The notes under the pieces were generated by a model. That model ran no database searches, was not told the DNA's origin, and was given only the letters and a program-made list of their open reading frames with translations. Below, piece by piece: positions 1 to 7,616 of a stretch of DNA of 64,000 nucleotides. The translations under genes were made by a program, and so were the position numbers. Origin of the DNA: Agromyces sp. Soil535 (GTDB taxonomy: Bacteria > Actinomycetota > Actinomycetes > Actinomycetales > Microbacteriaceae); NCBI RefSeq assembly GCF_001428255.1, contig NZ_LMRW01000027.1:1-64000 (forward strand). Direction: 5' to 3'. Within the stretch, counting starts at the first letter, position 1. Every line of letters starts with the position of its first letter.

Positions 1-82
1 CGCCCGGACACATTCCGAACCCGGAAGCTAAGACTCGCAGCCGCCCGGACACATTCCGAACCCGGAAGCTAAGACTCGCAGC
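1..82 (+). repeat. 41-bp exact tandem duplication inside 5S rRNA sequence
   Basis: Bases 1-41 and 42-82 are identical, both beginning CGCCCGGACACATTCC and ending GACTCGCAGC. Only the second copy runs on into the rest of the 5S rRNA (GCCGATGGTACTGC). A genuine 5S gene has this loop region once. Because the duplicate sits at the very first base of the window, a contig-end artefact at a collapsed rRNA operon is the simplest explanation; a real 5S variant is possible but less likely. Confidence 0.9.
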
Positions 83-134
83 GCCGATGGTACTGCAGGG
101 GCGACCCTGTGGGAGAGTAGGACACCGCCGGACA
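42..134 (+). rRNA. rrf: 5S ribosomal RNA, 3' part (5' end missing)
   Basis: The sequence CCCGGACACATTCCGAAC, then GGAAGCTAAG, GCGCCGATGGTACTGC and GTGGGAGAGTAGGACACCGCC is the standard actinobacterial 5S rRNA from helix III to the 3' end. About the first 25-30 nt, including the 5' strand of helix I that should pair with the 3' GGACACCGCCGGAC, are absent or replaced by the duplicated segment at 1-41. The 3' end is estimated from family alignment. A rho-independent terminator follows within 10 nt, so this is the last gene of an rRNA operon on the + strand. Confidence 0.9.
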
Positions 135-142
135 TTCATTCG

Positions 143-174
143 AAGAGAGCCGCCCAGAGTTGGGCGGCTCTCTT
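143..174 (+). terminator. Intrinsic terminator of the rRNA operon
   Basis: A perfect 14-bp stem (AAGAGAGCCGCCCA pairing with TGGGCGGCTCTCTT) with a GAGT loop and a short T run lies directly after the 5S rRNA. It is the strongest hairpin terminator I see in the window. Confidence 0.92.
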
Positions 175-253
175 TGGTTAACGTGCGTGTTCGACTTGGG
201 CAGCTTCGCGTCAAGCCGGCGCGGTAGGGCGCGGCCCGTCCTACGCTGGAGAG

Positions 254-2146
254 ATGGCGAACCGCTTGGGGGATGCGCTGAGTCCCTACCTCCGCGCCCA
301 CGCCGGCAACCCCGTCGACTGGTATCCGTGGGGCGAGGACGCATTCGAGGCGGCGCGCGAGCGCGATGTGCCGGTGCTCGTCTCCATCGGCTACGCCACG
401 TGCCACTGGTGTCACGTGATGGCCAGGGAGAGCTTCAGCGATCCCGGGATCGCGGAGACGCTCAACGAACGCTTCGTCTCGATCAAGGTGGACCGCGAGG
501 AACATCCCGATGTCGACGCGAGCTACCTGGCCGCTGCCTCAGCGTTCACACGCGAGCTGGGGTGGCCGCTCACGGTCTTCGCCACGCCCGACGGGCGAGC
601 GTTCTACGCGGGCACGTACTTCCCGCCGCGGCCGGTGCACGGCATTCCGGCGTTCGCGGAGGTACTCGCGGCCGTCGACGAGGCGTGGCGCGAACGGCGA
701 CGCGATCTCGACGAGACGGCCGACGCGGTCGCGGGCGCCCTCGCGGCGGCATCCGTCGCGTCGACCGCCGGCGAGCTGCCGGGCCCGGTGGAGCTCGGGC
801 GAGCGGTGGACACCCTCGCCGAGGATGAGGATCGCCTCCACGGCGGGTTCGGAACCGCCCCCAAGTTCCCGGTCGCGCCCGTCCTCGGATTCCTCGTGAA
901 CTCGGGACCGGAAGGACGCCGCCTCGCGGAGCGGACGATGCGGATGATGGGGGCATCACCACTGTGCGACGCCATCGAGGGAGGGTTCTTCCGCTATTCG
1001 ACGCGCGCCGACTGGAGTGAGCCGCACTACGAGCGCATGCTCACCGACAACGCGCTCCTCCTCGACGTGGCCGCCGAGCTCAGTCGCGGTGAAGGCGCCA
1101 CGACGTTCGCGGCACCGCTCGCCGCCGGTGTCATCCGCTTCCTCATCGAACGGATGCAACTCGCGGGTGGCGGGTTCGCGAGTGCGCAGGACTCCGAGAG
1201 CGTCGTCGACGGCGAGCGCAGTGAGGGCGGCTACTACCGGCTCGACGCGGCCGGCCGCGCGCGCCTCCAGCCACCCGCCCTCGACCAGAAGGTTCTCACC
1301 GGCTGGAACGGCCTGGCCATCGGCGGGCTAGCCCGAGCCGGGTTCGTGCTCGACGAGCCGGCGGCTGTCGACGCTGCCCGCCGGGCGGCCGACCATCTCC
1401 TGGAGCACCACGTGCGCGAGGACGGCACCCTCGTGCGCGCGTCGCTCGACGGCGTGCCGTCGAGTGCCGCGTCGACCCTCGAGGACACCGGCATGTTCGC
1501 GTGCGGCCTCATCGACCTCGCGTGTGCGACGGGCGACGCCGCGTATGCGTCGATGGCCCGCGTGCTCGTCGATCGGGCCGCATCCGCAGCCGAGGAGGAT
1601 GCCCAGGTGCCGTTCGCCGCGCCGGCAGGCGGCGACCCGGTGCTCGTCGCACACGGCCTCGCGCTCCCCGCGGACCCCGCCGAGGGCGCAACGCCGTCGG
1701 GCGTCACGGCGTGTGCGGATGCGGCATGGCGCCTGTACACGCTCGGGGCGGGCGAGCGTTACCTCGATCTCGCCGAGCAGGCGATGCGGTCGGTCGCCGG
1801 CATGGCGGTGCAGCGCCCGCTCGCGTTCGGCGGCGCGCTGGGGCTCATGGCGCGGCTCGCCGCGCCGCTCGTGCAGCTCGTCACGGTCGTGCCGGACGAG
1901 CGGGACGGGCCCGGTGGTGCGGGCGAGGCGCTGCTCGGTGCAACGCGGCGGCACGCGGCATCCGTCGCCACGATCGTGACCGAGCGGCAGGCGCGCGAAT
2001 TCGCAGCGGCGGGATTCGAGCTCTTCGAGGGGCGGAGCGCCCAGCACGACGAGGCGTCCGCCTACCGCTGCAGGTCGTTCGTGTGCGCACTGCCCGTGCA
2101 CGACGCGGGGGCGCTCGAGGAACTCGTCGAGCGCCCGGGGGAGTGA
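254..2146 (+). CDS. Thioredoxin-domain protein of the YyaL/DUF255 (SPATA20) family
   Basis: A 630-residue protein with the family hallmark CHWCH at residues 50-54 inside an N-terminal thioredoxin-like fold that opens with the typical [14 protein letters not shown] segment. The rest resembles the (alpha/alpha)6 barrel of the family, for example the GWNGLAI segment. No enzymatic activity is established for these proteins; a cytosolic redox or sugar-related role has been suggested. The start ATG lies 6 nt after TACGCT (242-247), which reads as a -10 box of a leaderless promoter. It is monocistronic by position, after the rRNA terminator. Length is slightly shorter than many family members of about 650-690 residues. 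Confidence 0.9.
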   Translation: MANRLGDALSPYLRAHAGNPVDWYPWGEDAFEAARERDVPVLVSIGYATCHWCHVMARESFSDPGIAETLNERFVSIKVDREEHPDVDASYLAAASAFTRELGWPLTVFATPDGRAFYAGTYFPPRPVHGIPAFAEVLAAVDEAWRERRRDLDETADAVAGALAAASVASTAGELPGPVELGRAVDTLAEDEDRLHGGFGTAPKFPVAPVLGFLVNSGPEGRRLAERTMRMMGASPLCDAIEGGFFRYSTRADWSEPHYERMLTDNALLLDVAAELSRGEGATTFAAPLAAGVIRFLIERMQLAGGGFASAQDSESVVDGERSEGGYYRLDAAGRARLQPPALDQKVLTGWNGLAIGGLARAGFVLDEPAAVDAARRAADHLLEHHVREDGTLVRASLDGVPSSAASTLEDTGMFACGLIDLACATGDAAYASMARVLVDRAASAAEEDAQVPFAAPAGGDPVLVAHGLALPADPAEGATPSGVTACADAAWRLYTLGAGERYLDLAEQAMRSVAGMAVQRPLAFGGALGLMARLAAPLVQLVTVVPDERDGPGGAGEALLGATRRHAASVATIVTERQAREFAAAGFELFEGRSAQHDEASAYRCRSFVCALPVHDAGALEELVERPGE

Positions 2147-2181
2147 CGTCGTAGACCCCTCCGCATCCGTACGATGGTCGC

Positions 2182-2589
2182 ATGGGTGAACGCGCACGCA
2201 CGGGCACGGCGTCCGTGGTCGGCGCGCTGGCGCTCGACGCAGCGCTCGTGCTCGTCTTCGCGATCGTCGGCCGGCGCAGCCATGCCGAGGGGCTCGACCT
2301 CGCGGGCATCTGGGGTACGGCCTGGCCGTTCCTCTTCGGCCTCGGTGTCGGCTGGCTCGCGGCACGGGCGTGGCGGCATCCGCTCGCCCCCTGGCCCACG
2401 GGAGCCGTGATCTGGGCGGCGACCCTCGTGGTCGGGATGCTGCTGCGCCTCGCGAGCGGCCAAGGCGTGCAGCTCGCGTTCGTGCTGGTGGCGGCGATCT
2501 CGCTCGCGATCCTCCTCATCGGATGGCGTGGCCTCGCTGCGCTGATCAGGCGGTCGACCCGCGCTCGCGCCCGGTCGGTCGTTCCGTGA
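2182..2589 (+). CDS. DUF3054 membrane protein
   Basis: This 135-residue protein has four predicted hydrophobic segments and the GRRSHAEG motif near residue 31 that is typical of DUF3054 proteins of actinobacteria. The function of the family is unknown. The ATG follows TACGAT (2170-2175) by 6 nt, again the leaderless pattern. Its stop overlaps the GTG start of pnuC by four bases (GTGA at 2586-2589), so the two are translationally coupled. That coupling hints at a membrane role connected with the transporter, but this is inference. Confidence 0.85.
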   Translation: MGERARTGTASVVGALALDAALVLVFAIVGRRSHAEGLDLAGIWGTAWPFLFGLGVGWLAARAWRHPLAPWPTGAVIWAATLVVGMLLRLASGQGVQLAFVLVAAISLAILLIGWRGLAALIRRSTRARARSVVP

Positions 2590-3269
2590 ATCCCATCGAG
2601 TGGCTCTTCGACGCGCAGCTCGTGATCGGCGGGCAGGTGATCCTCTGGCGCGAGATCGTCGGGAACCTGTTCGGGCTCGCGAGCGCGCTCGGCGGCCTGC
2701 GCCGCAAGGTGTGGGCGTGGCCCGTGGGCATCGTCGGCAACGTGCTGCTGTTCACGGTGTTCATGGGTGCGGTGTTCGACACTCCGAATCCGGTGAACCT
2801 GCTCGGCCAGGCGGGCCGGCAGCTCATGTTCATCGCCGTGTCCATCTACGGCTGGGTGCGGTGGGCCCAACATCGGCACGTGAGCGGCACCGGCGTGGAA
2901 CCGCGATGGGCGGGTGCCAGAGCGCGCATCCTGCTGGGCGTGGGCATGATCGGCGGCACGTTGCTGCTCACGCCCATCTTCCGCGCGCTCGGTTCGTTCG
3001 AGCCGGTCTGGGCGGACGCGTGGATCTTCATGGGGTCGCTGCTCGCGACCTACGGCATGGCGAAGGGCTGGACGGAGTTCTGGCTCATCTGGGTGGCCGT
3101 CGACGTCGTCGGCGTGCCGCTGCTCGTGAGCGCCGGCTACTACGCCTCGGCGCTGCTGTACGTGTTCTACGGCGCGTTCACGATCTTCGGCTTCATCACG
3201 TGGATGCGCGTGCAGCGCCTCACCAGCGTGACGGAACCCGGTCGAGCACCAACCACACCGCAGAACTGA
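2586..3269 (+). CDS. pnuC: Nicotinamide riboside/vitamin transporter PnuC
   Basis: The 227-residue integral membrane protein begins MNPIEWLF and contains the conserved N-terminal part with GNLFGLASALGGLRRKVWAWP and the tryptophan-rich segments (IYGWVRWA, FWLIW) characteristic of PnuC. PnuC proteins facilitate diffusion of nicotinamide riboside, which is trapped by phosphorylation for NAD synthesis. GTG at 2586 is chosen because it overlaps the upstream DUF3054 stop and starts the conserved region at once. The 3' end overlaps the convergent gene at 3220-3555 by 50 bp. I see no riboswitch or NadQ/NrtR-type operator upstream. Confidence 0.9.
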   Translation: MNPIEWLFDAQLVIGGQVILWREIVGNLFGLASALGGLRRKVWAWPVGIVGNVLLFTVFMGAVFDTPNPVNLLGQAGRQLMFIAVSIYGWVRWAQHRHVSGTGVEPRWAGARARILLGVGMIGGTLLLTPIFRALGSFEPVWADAWIFMGSLLATYGMAKGWTEFWLIWVAVDVVGVPLLVSAGYYASALLYVFYGAFTIFGFITWMRVQRLTSVTEPGRAPTTPQN

Positions 3270-3555
3270 GCTCGGGGTGGTCGAGCGCGATGTCGCGCAG
3301 CAGCTCGAACTCGAACCTGGCGGCATCGCCGTCGCGCGCGGTGGGGTGGTACGCGCGCGCTCGCGCGGGGCTCCACCGCTCGGAGTGGAGCCGCTCCTCG
3401 CGCAGCGTCGCCACGACCTGCTCGTCGACGGAGGGGAGATCGGGGAGGAAGACCCACGGGTCCTCGCCGAGCCGGCAGCGCAGTTCGATGAGCGCCGAGA
3501 GCTCGTCGCGCGCGTCTTGCCGCAGGCGCTCGAGCGTCAATTCGTCGTCATCCAT
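3220..3555 (-). CDS. Hypothetical acidic protein, 111 residues
   Basis: I do not recognise a named family. The protein begins MDDDELTLERLRQDARDELS, is rich in Asp, Glu and Arg, mostly helical in appearance and lacks signal peptide or membrane segments. The start is well supported: a strong Shine-Dalgarno (GGGGAGGT) precedes the ATG at 3555, and TACGAT (3585-3580, minus strand) could serve as -10. It converges on and overlaps the end of pnuC by 50 bp, which is unusual but feasible for two real genes. Confidence 0.7.
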   Translation of the reverse strand: MDDDELTLERLRQDARDELSALIELRCRLGEDPWVFLPDLPSVDEQVVATLREERLHSERWSPARARAYHPTARDGDAARFEFELLRDIALDHPELSSAVWLVLDRVPSRW

Positions 3556-3605
3556 CTGCGACCTCCCCTCGCTTCCTCGATCGTAGCCAACGCTACGTGC
3601 ACCGT

Positions 3606-3664
3606 ATGACGACGGGGTTACGCCGCGTGACGGCACGTGTACGCCAGATGACGCGGACGTGACG
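3606..3664 (+). repeat. Iterated TGACG boxes with 21/21/11-bp spacing
   Basis: TGACG occurs at 3607, 3628, 3649 and 3660, that is with 21, 21 and 11 bp between starts, within longer imperfect units of the type TACGCC-N4-TGACG. The phasing puts all four on one DNA face. The block lies between the divergent hypothetical gene (start 3555) and the hydrolase gene (start 3729), so it may be a regulatory iteron-like site for either one. Confidence 0.6.
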
Positions 3665-3728
3665 GCGGCGGCCTGGGGCCGCCCGGCGCCCTGATTGAAT
3701 GGACCGCATTCGGCGAGAGGAGTCGGGC

Positions 3729-4313
3729 GTGGCCGAGGAATACCTGATCCTGCACGGATGGCAGAACCATCGGCCGGACGGGCACTGGCAGCGGTGGCTC
3801 GCCCGTGAGCTCGAGACGCGCGGGGCCGTCGTGCGGTATCCGCAGCTGCCGGGGGCCGACGAGCCGGTGCTCGACGACTGGATCGAGGCGCTCGAGACCG
3901 AGCTGCGCGGCACGGATCCGGCATCGCTGACGGTGATCGCGCACAGCCTCGGGTGCCTGCTGTGGCTGGCGTACGCGGCTCGGCGCGCAGCGCGGAGTGC
4001 GCCGGGTGCGGCCGCTCGGCGCGTCATCCTCGTGGCGCCGGCCGCACCCGAGGTGCTGCAGGGGATCCCCGAGATCGCGGCGTTCGCGCCGCTGCTCGGG
4101 GGTGCTGCCGCCCGCGCGGCGCTCGCCGCAACGACGTGGGAGCGCGGCACGGTCATCGCGGGCACCGACGACCCGTTCTGCCCCGCCGGCGCCGACCGTG
4201 TCTATGCGCGCCCGCTCGACCTGGACTTCGTGCCGGTCGAGGGCGGCGGCCACCTCACCATGGACGACGGCTACGGCCCGTTCCCGCTCGTGCTGGAGCT
4301 CGCGACCAGATGA
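3729..4313 (+). CDS. RBBP9/YdeN-family serine hydrolase
   Basis: A small alpha/beta hydrolase of 194 residues. It carries the N-terminal LILHGWQN, the nucleophile elbow AHSLG, an acid region TDDPFCPA and the catalytic histidine in GGGHLTMDDGYGPFP near the C-terminus, all as in the RBBP9/YdeN family. The natural substrates are mostly unknown; an esterase role is likely. I prefer GTG at 3729 because AGAGGAG precedes it at the right distance; an upstream ATG at 3699 would add 10 residues not seen in the family. The next gene starts 70 bp downstream. Upstream iterated TGACG boxes may regulate it. Confidence 0.85.
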   Translation: MAEEYLILHGWQNHRPDGHWQRWLARELETRGAVVRYPQLPGADEPVLDDWIEALETELRGTDPASLTVIAHSLGCLLWLAYAARRAARSAPGAAARRVILVAPAAPEVLQGIPEIAAFAPLLGGAAARAALAATTWERGTVIAGTDDPFCPAGADRVYARPLDLDFVPVEGGGHLTMDDGYGPFPLVLELATR

Positions 4314-4383
4314 GCGGACGCCCCGGCGCAACCTGGTCGCCATGGCACGATCCGCGCCGATGGCCGTGCGGTTGAATGGTGCG

Positions 4384-5991
4384 GTGAGCACCGACACCGT
4401 ACCCGGCGACCCGCACGCACGCGACCTGCTGGCGCGGCTCCGGGTCGACCTCGTCGCGGCCGGCTTCACGGTTCCGGTGCTCGAGGCACTCTGGGGAGCG
4501 GATGCCGCGGCGGCGCTGCACCGCGGCGAGCGGGTGCCGGCGCGGCGCGTGCTCGACGGCAAGCGCGGGGCGCACGGCGCATCCGCCGACCTCGCGACCC
4601 TCGCCGAGCTGTTCGTGCTCGGCCTGCCGGTGCCGGCGTCGGAGGCGGAGCATGCCCTCCCGACGCTCGGTGTCGACGGCGCGGCCGAGCTGGGGCTGCT
4701 GGCGACGGGTGCGCCCGCGTCGGATCGTGCCGGCGCGGCCGGCGACGCGGCATCCGTTCGCGCGTTGCTCGACCTGCGCCCGTACGCCTTCCTCGACGCC
4801 CGCGGCGACGGACACTGGTGGATCCTCTCGGACCTCGGCGAGGTCGCACTCGGCCACGCGCTCGGCGAGCAGCACGTGCTCGGCGTCGGCGGCGCGTCGA
4901 TGACGCTGTCGAGCCTCATGCTGCCGACGCCCGCGCGGTCGGTGCTCGACCTGGGCACCGGCTGCGGCATCCAGGCGATGCACGCGTCGCGCTTCGCGGA
5001 TCGCGTCGTGGCCACCGACATCTCGGAGGGGGCACTGCGTCTCGCACGGCTCAATGTCGAGCTGAACGGGATCGAGGGCGTGGAGCTCCGGCTCGGCAGC
5101 CTCTTCGAGCCCGTGACCGGGGAGCGGTTCGAGCGCATCGTGTCGAATCCGCCGTTCGTGATCACGCCGAGGGCGCTCGGCGTACCCGAGTACGAGTACC
5201 GCGATGGCGGCATGGTGGGCGACGGTATCGTCGAGGCGGTGATGCGGGCCGCGGTCGAGCATCTCGAGCCCGGCGGCGTGGCGCAGCTGCTCGGCAACTG
5301 GGAGTACCACGAAGGTGACGACGGGCTCGAGCGCCTGCGCGCCTGGGCCGGCCCGCTCGAGCACTGGATCGTCGAGCGCGAGGTGCAGCGCGTCACGGAG
5401 TACGCGGAGACGTGGATCCGCGACGGCGGCTCGCGCTCCGGCACGCCTGAGTTCGATCGGCTCTACGACGCCTGGCTCGACGATTTCGAGCGGCGCGGCG
5501 TGCGCGAGATCGGCCTCGGCTACGTGCTGTTGCGGCGGCCCGACCGGGCGGCAGTCGGGGGCGACGCGCGGCGCCTCGCGCGTGTCGAGCGGCTGCACGG
5601 CCCGCTCGGCGACATGGTCGGCGGTCTCGGCACCCACCTCGCGGCCTGCCTCGACGCGCACGACGTGCAAGCGTCGCTCGACGACGCGACGCTCGCGGCG
5701 ACGCGGCTCACCGTCGCCGGGGACGTGACGGAGGAGCGGCACTACTGGCCGGGCGACGACGACCCCACCGCCATGCTGCTGCGGCAGGGCGGCGGCTTCG
5801 GGCGCGTCGTGCCCCTCGACACGGGCCTCGCCGCGCTGGTCGGCGCGTGCGATGGCGAGCTGCCGGTCGGCGCGATCGTCGCCGCGCTCGCCGAGCTCCT
5901 CGACGTCGACGCGACGGCGCTCGCTGCGGACCTGCTGCCGGCGGTGCGTGCCCTCATCGACGACGGGATGCTGCTGCTGCCAGCGGAATGA
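4384..5991 (+). CDS. Class I SAM-dependent methyltransferase, N5-glutamine/N6-adenine type (NPPF motif)
   Basis: The 535-residue protein has a central Rossmann methyltransferase domain with motif I VLDLGTGCG at residues 187-195, motif II ATDIS, and the catalytic NPPF at 255-258. The tetrapeptide (N/D)PP(F/Y) marks enzymes that methylate amide or exocyclic nitrogen, such as PrmC, RsmC and RlmG. An N-terminal region of about 150 residues and a C-terminal region of about 200 residues flank it; I believe these correspond to uncharacterised domain families seen in actinobacterial homologues. The substrate is unknown. The GTG at 4384 is preferred because TTGAAT sits 6 nt upstream, but in-frame ATGs at 4342 and 4360 exist, so the start is uncertain. 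Confidence 0.8.
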   Translation: MSTDTVPGDPHARDLLARLRVDLVAAGFTVPVLEALWGADAAAALHRGERVPARRVLDGKRGAHGASADLATLAELFVLGLPVPASEAEHALPTLGVDGAAELGLLATGAPASDRAGAAGDAASVRALLDLRPYAFLDARGDGHWWILSDLGEVALGHALGEQHVLGVGGASMTLSSLMLPTPARSVLDLGTGCGIQAMHASRFADRVVATDISEGALRLARLNVELNGIEGVELRLGSLFEPVTGERFERIVSNPPFVITPRALGVPEYEYRDGGMVGDGIVEAVMRAAVEHLEPGGVAQLLGNWEYHEGDDGLERLRAWAGPLEHWIVEREVQRVTEYAETWIRDGGSRSGTPEFDRLYDAWLDDFERRGVREIGLGYVLLRRPDRAAVGGDARRLARVERLHGPLGDMVGGLGTHLAACLDAHDVQASLDDATLAATRLTVAGDVTEERHYWPGDDDPTAMLLRQGGGFGRVVPLDTGLAALVGACDGELPVGAIVAALAELLDVDATALAADLLPAVRALIDDGMLLLPAE

Positions 5992-6012
5992 CGGGCATGC
6001 GGCATCCGCGAC

Positions 6013-6438
6013 TCAGACGGTGCCGGCGGGCGGCCACAGCCCGATGATGAGCGCCATGACGACGACCGTCACCAGCTCGTGCGCGATGTTCAGGATCGTG
6101 AGCCCCGCGGGCCGGCCTTCGAACGCGTCGTGGGTGATGAAGCGGGCCGCGGTGAACCCCGCCCACAGCAGGATGCCGGTGAGCAGCGCCGTCACGAGGT
6201 AGTTGCCTCCGAACGCCGTCCACGCGACCTGCGTGGCGATGGCGAGCACCCACGCGGAGATGAAGCTCACGATGACCGTCGTGATGATCGGCACCACGGC
6301 GCTGCGATCGCCGGGGTCGACCTTGGCGACGCGCATCCAGTAGTTGCCGAACACCTTCGGTGTGTACCAGATCGACCCGACGACCATGGTCGAGATCGTC
6401 GCGATCGCGACGGCCCAGTAGTTCACGTCGATGAGCAT
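6013..6438 (-). CDS. DUF1761 membrane protein
   Basis: A 141-residue protein with four hydrophobic segments. The N-terminal INYWAVAIATI-like stretch and MVVGSIWYTPKVFGNYWM are typical for DUF1761, where a tryptophan-tyrosine motif ends the first membrane segment. Function is unknown. A TAGAAT box (6483-6478, minus strand) and a GGGGGGAG Shine-Dalgarno lie upstream, giving a leader of about 40 nt, unlike most genes here that look leaderless. Confidence 0.85.
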   Translation of the reverse strand: MLIDVNYWAVAIATISTMVVGSIWYTPKVFGNYWMRVAKVDPGDRSAVVPIITTVIVSFISAWVLAIATQVAWTAFGGNYLVTALLTGILLWAGFTAARFITHDAFEGRPAGLTILNIAHELVTVVVMALIIGLWPPAGTV

Positions 6439-6577
6439 GCCGGCTCCCCCCTCACTGCCCCCGCGGGCCTGCCCCGGATTCTAGCGGGGAGCATCCCGCG
6501 AGGCCGGGAGCGCCACGACTCGGCGATCACCGAGCCGCCGGGGGTATCCTCGTGGTCGCACACCCGAAAGCGAGCCC

Positions 6578-7510
6578 ATGGCCGACAGTCCGCTCTCCGA
6601 TTCCCCGTACGAGGTGCTCGGCGTCCCTGCCGACGCGGATGCCGCCGCGCTGCGTCTGGCGTACCGTCGTGCGCTGCGCACCGCCCACCCCGATACGGGC
6701 GGCGATGCGGCGCGGTTCCACGCGGTGCAACGGGCCTGGCTGCTCGTCGGCACGCCTGAGGCGCGGGCCGCATTCGACCGCGGCGTCCGGGGTGCGGTGC
6801 CCGCGCCGACTCGTGAGGCGTGGGCGCCGGCCGCGCCGCGACGACCGAGGGACTCGCGTCCGCTGGCGCGCTCGTACGGGCATCCGGGCGGGCTGACCCG
6901 GGAGCTCTACCTCGACCGCATCCGGGAGTGGGTGGGGCGCGGGGTCGACGTGCCCGACCCGTACGATCCCACGCTCGTGCGGCGCGCGCCCCGCGACATC
7001 CGGCACATCCTCGCCGATGCGCTCGTCGAGGAGGCGACCGCCCGCGCGCTGTCGACGCTCGGCATCGCCTACACCGTCTGGCACGATATCGCCACGGATG
7101 CCGCCGGGCCCGGCCTGCCCCCGAAGCTCGATCACCTCGTGCTGGGGCCGACGGGGCTGTTCGCGATCCAGTCGGAGGACTGGGGCGGGCCGGTCGGTGT
7201 GAGGCGCGGCGAGCTCGTGGGTGAGGCGCTCGCGGGCGAACGGCCGATCCGCGCGCTCGCCGCCCGGGCGAAGGCGATCGGGAGGGCGGCGCGCGTGAAG
7301 CCCACGGCGCTGATCGTCGTCGTGCCAGACGAGTACGCGGCGGAGCCGCTGGAGCTCGCAGGCACGGTGCGCGGTGCCGTCGTCGCGCTCGTGCGGAGCT
7401 CCCGCCTCGGGAGCGCTGTGCGCGAGGGCCTGCGGGGTTCCGCGCACCTCGGCGGCACCGAGCTCATGGAAGTGCGCTCGCGGCTGCAGGCGACCGTGCG
7501 GTTCGCCTGA
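6578..7510 (+). CDS. J-domain protein with NERD-like nuclease-related region
   Basis: The first 70 residues form a DnaJ J-domain: YEVLGV at the start, the helix II/III loop motif HPDTGGD, and the FHAVQRAWLLV segment. A proline-rich linker follows. The C-terminal half (residues about 140-300) contains KLDHLVLGPTGLFAIQSEDW, matching the core of the NERD fold (asp, then glycine-rich loop, then a strand with a polar residue), a domain associated with nucleases. I infer a chaperone-recruiting protein with a possible DNA-processing part. No zinc-finger or G/F region of a full DnaJ is present. TATCCT at 6544-6549 may be the -10 box. Confidence 0.8.
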   Translation: MADSPLSDSPYEVLGVPADADAAALRLAYRRALRTAHPDTGGDAARFHAVQRAWLLVGTPEARAAFDRGVRGAVPAPTREAWAPAAPRRPRDSRPLARSYGHPGGLTRELYLDRIREWVGRGVDVPDPYDPTLVRRAPRDIRHILADALVEEATARALSTLGIAYTVWHDIATDAAGPGLPPKLDHLVLGPTGLFAIQSEDWGGPVGVRRGELVGEALAGERPIRALAARAKAIGRAARVKPTALIVVVPDEYAAEPLELAGTVRGAVVALVRSSRLGSAVREGLRGSAHLGGTELMEVRSRLQATVRFA

Positions 7511-7616
7511 CCGCCGCATCCACGGGCTCGCGGCCTGCGCGGTGTCCGCGGGGTCGCCGGCACGCGGCATCCGGCAGCCCGACTCGACCGCGGGACGCCG
7601 GGCGGTGTTGGATGGG

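Noticed and set aside
1881-3326. A 481-codon minus-strand frame opposite yyaL, DUF3054 and pnuC.
   Set aside because: His/Arg/Ala-rich shadow of well-supported genes; no start signal.
3618-5444. A 608-codon minus-strand frame opposite the hydrolase and methyltransferase genes.
   Set aside because: Its translation is Ser/Arg/Thr-rich with no motif, while the opposite strand encodes two clear enzyme families.
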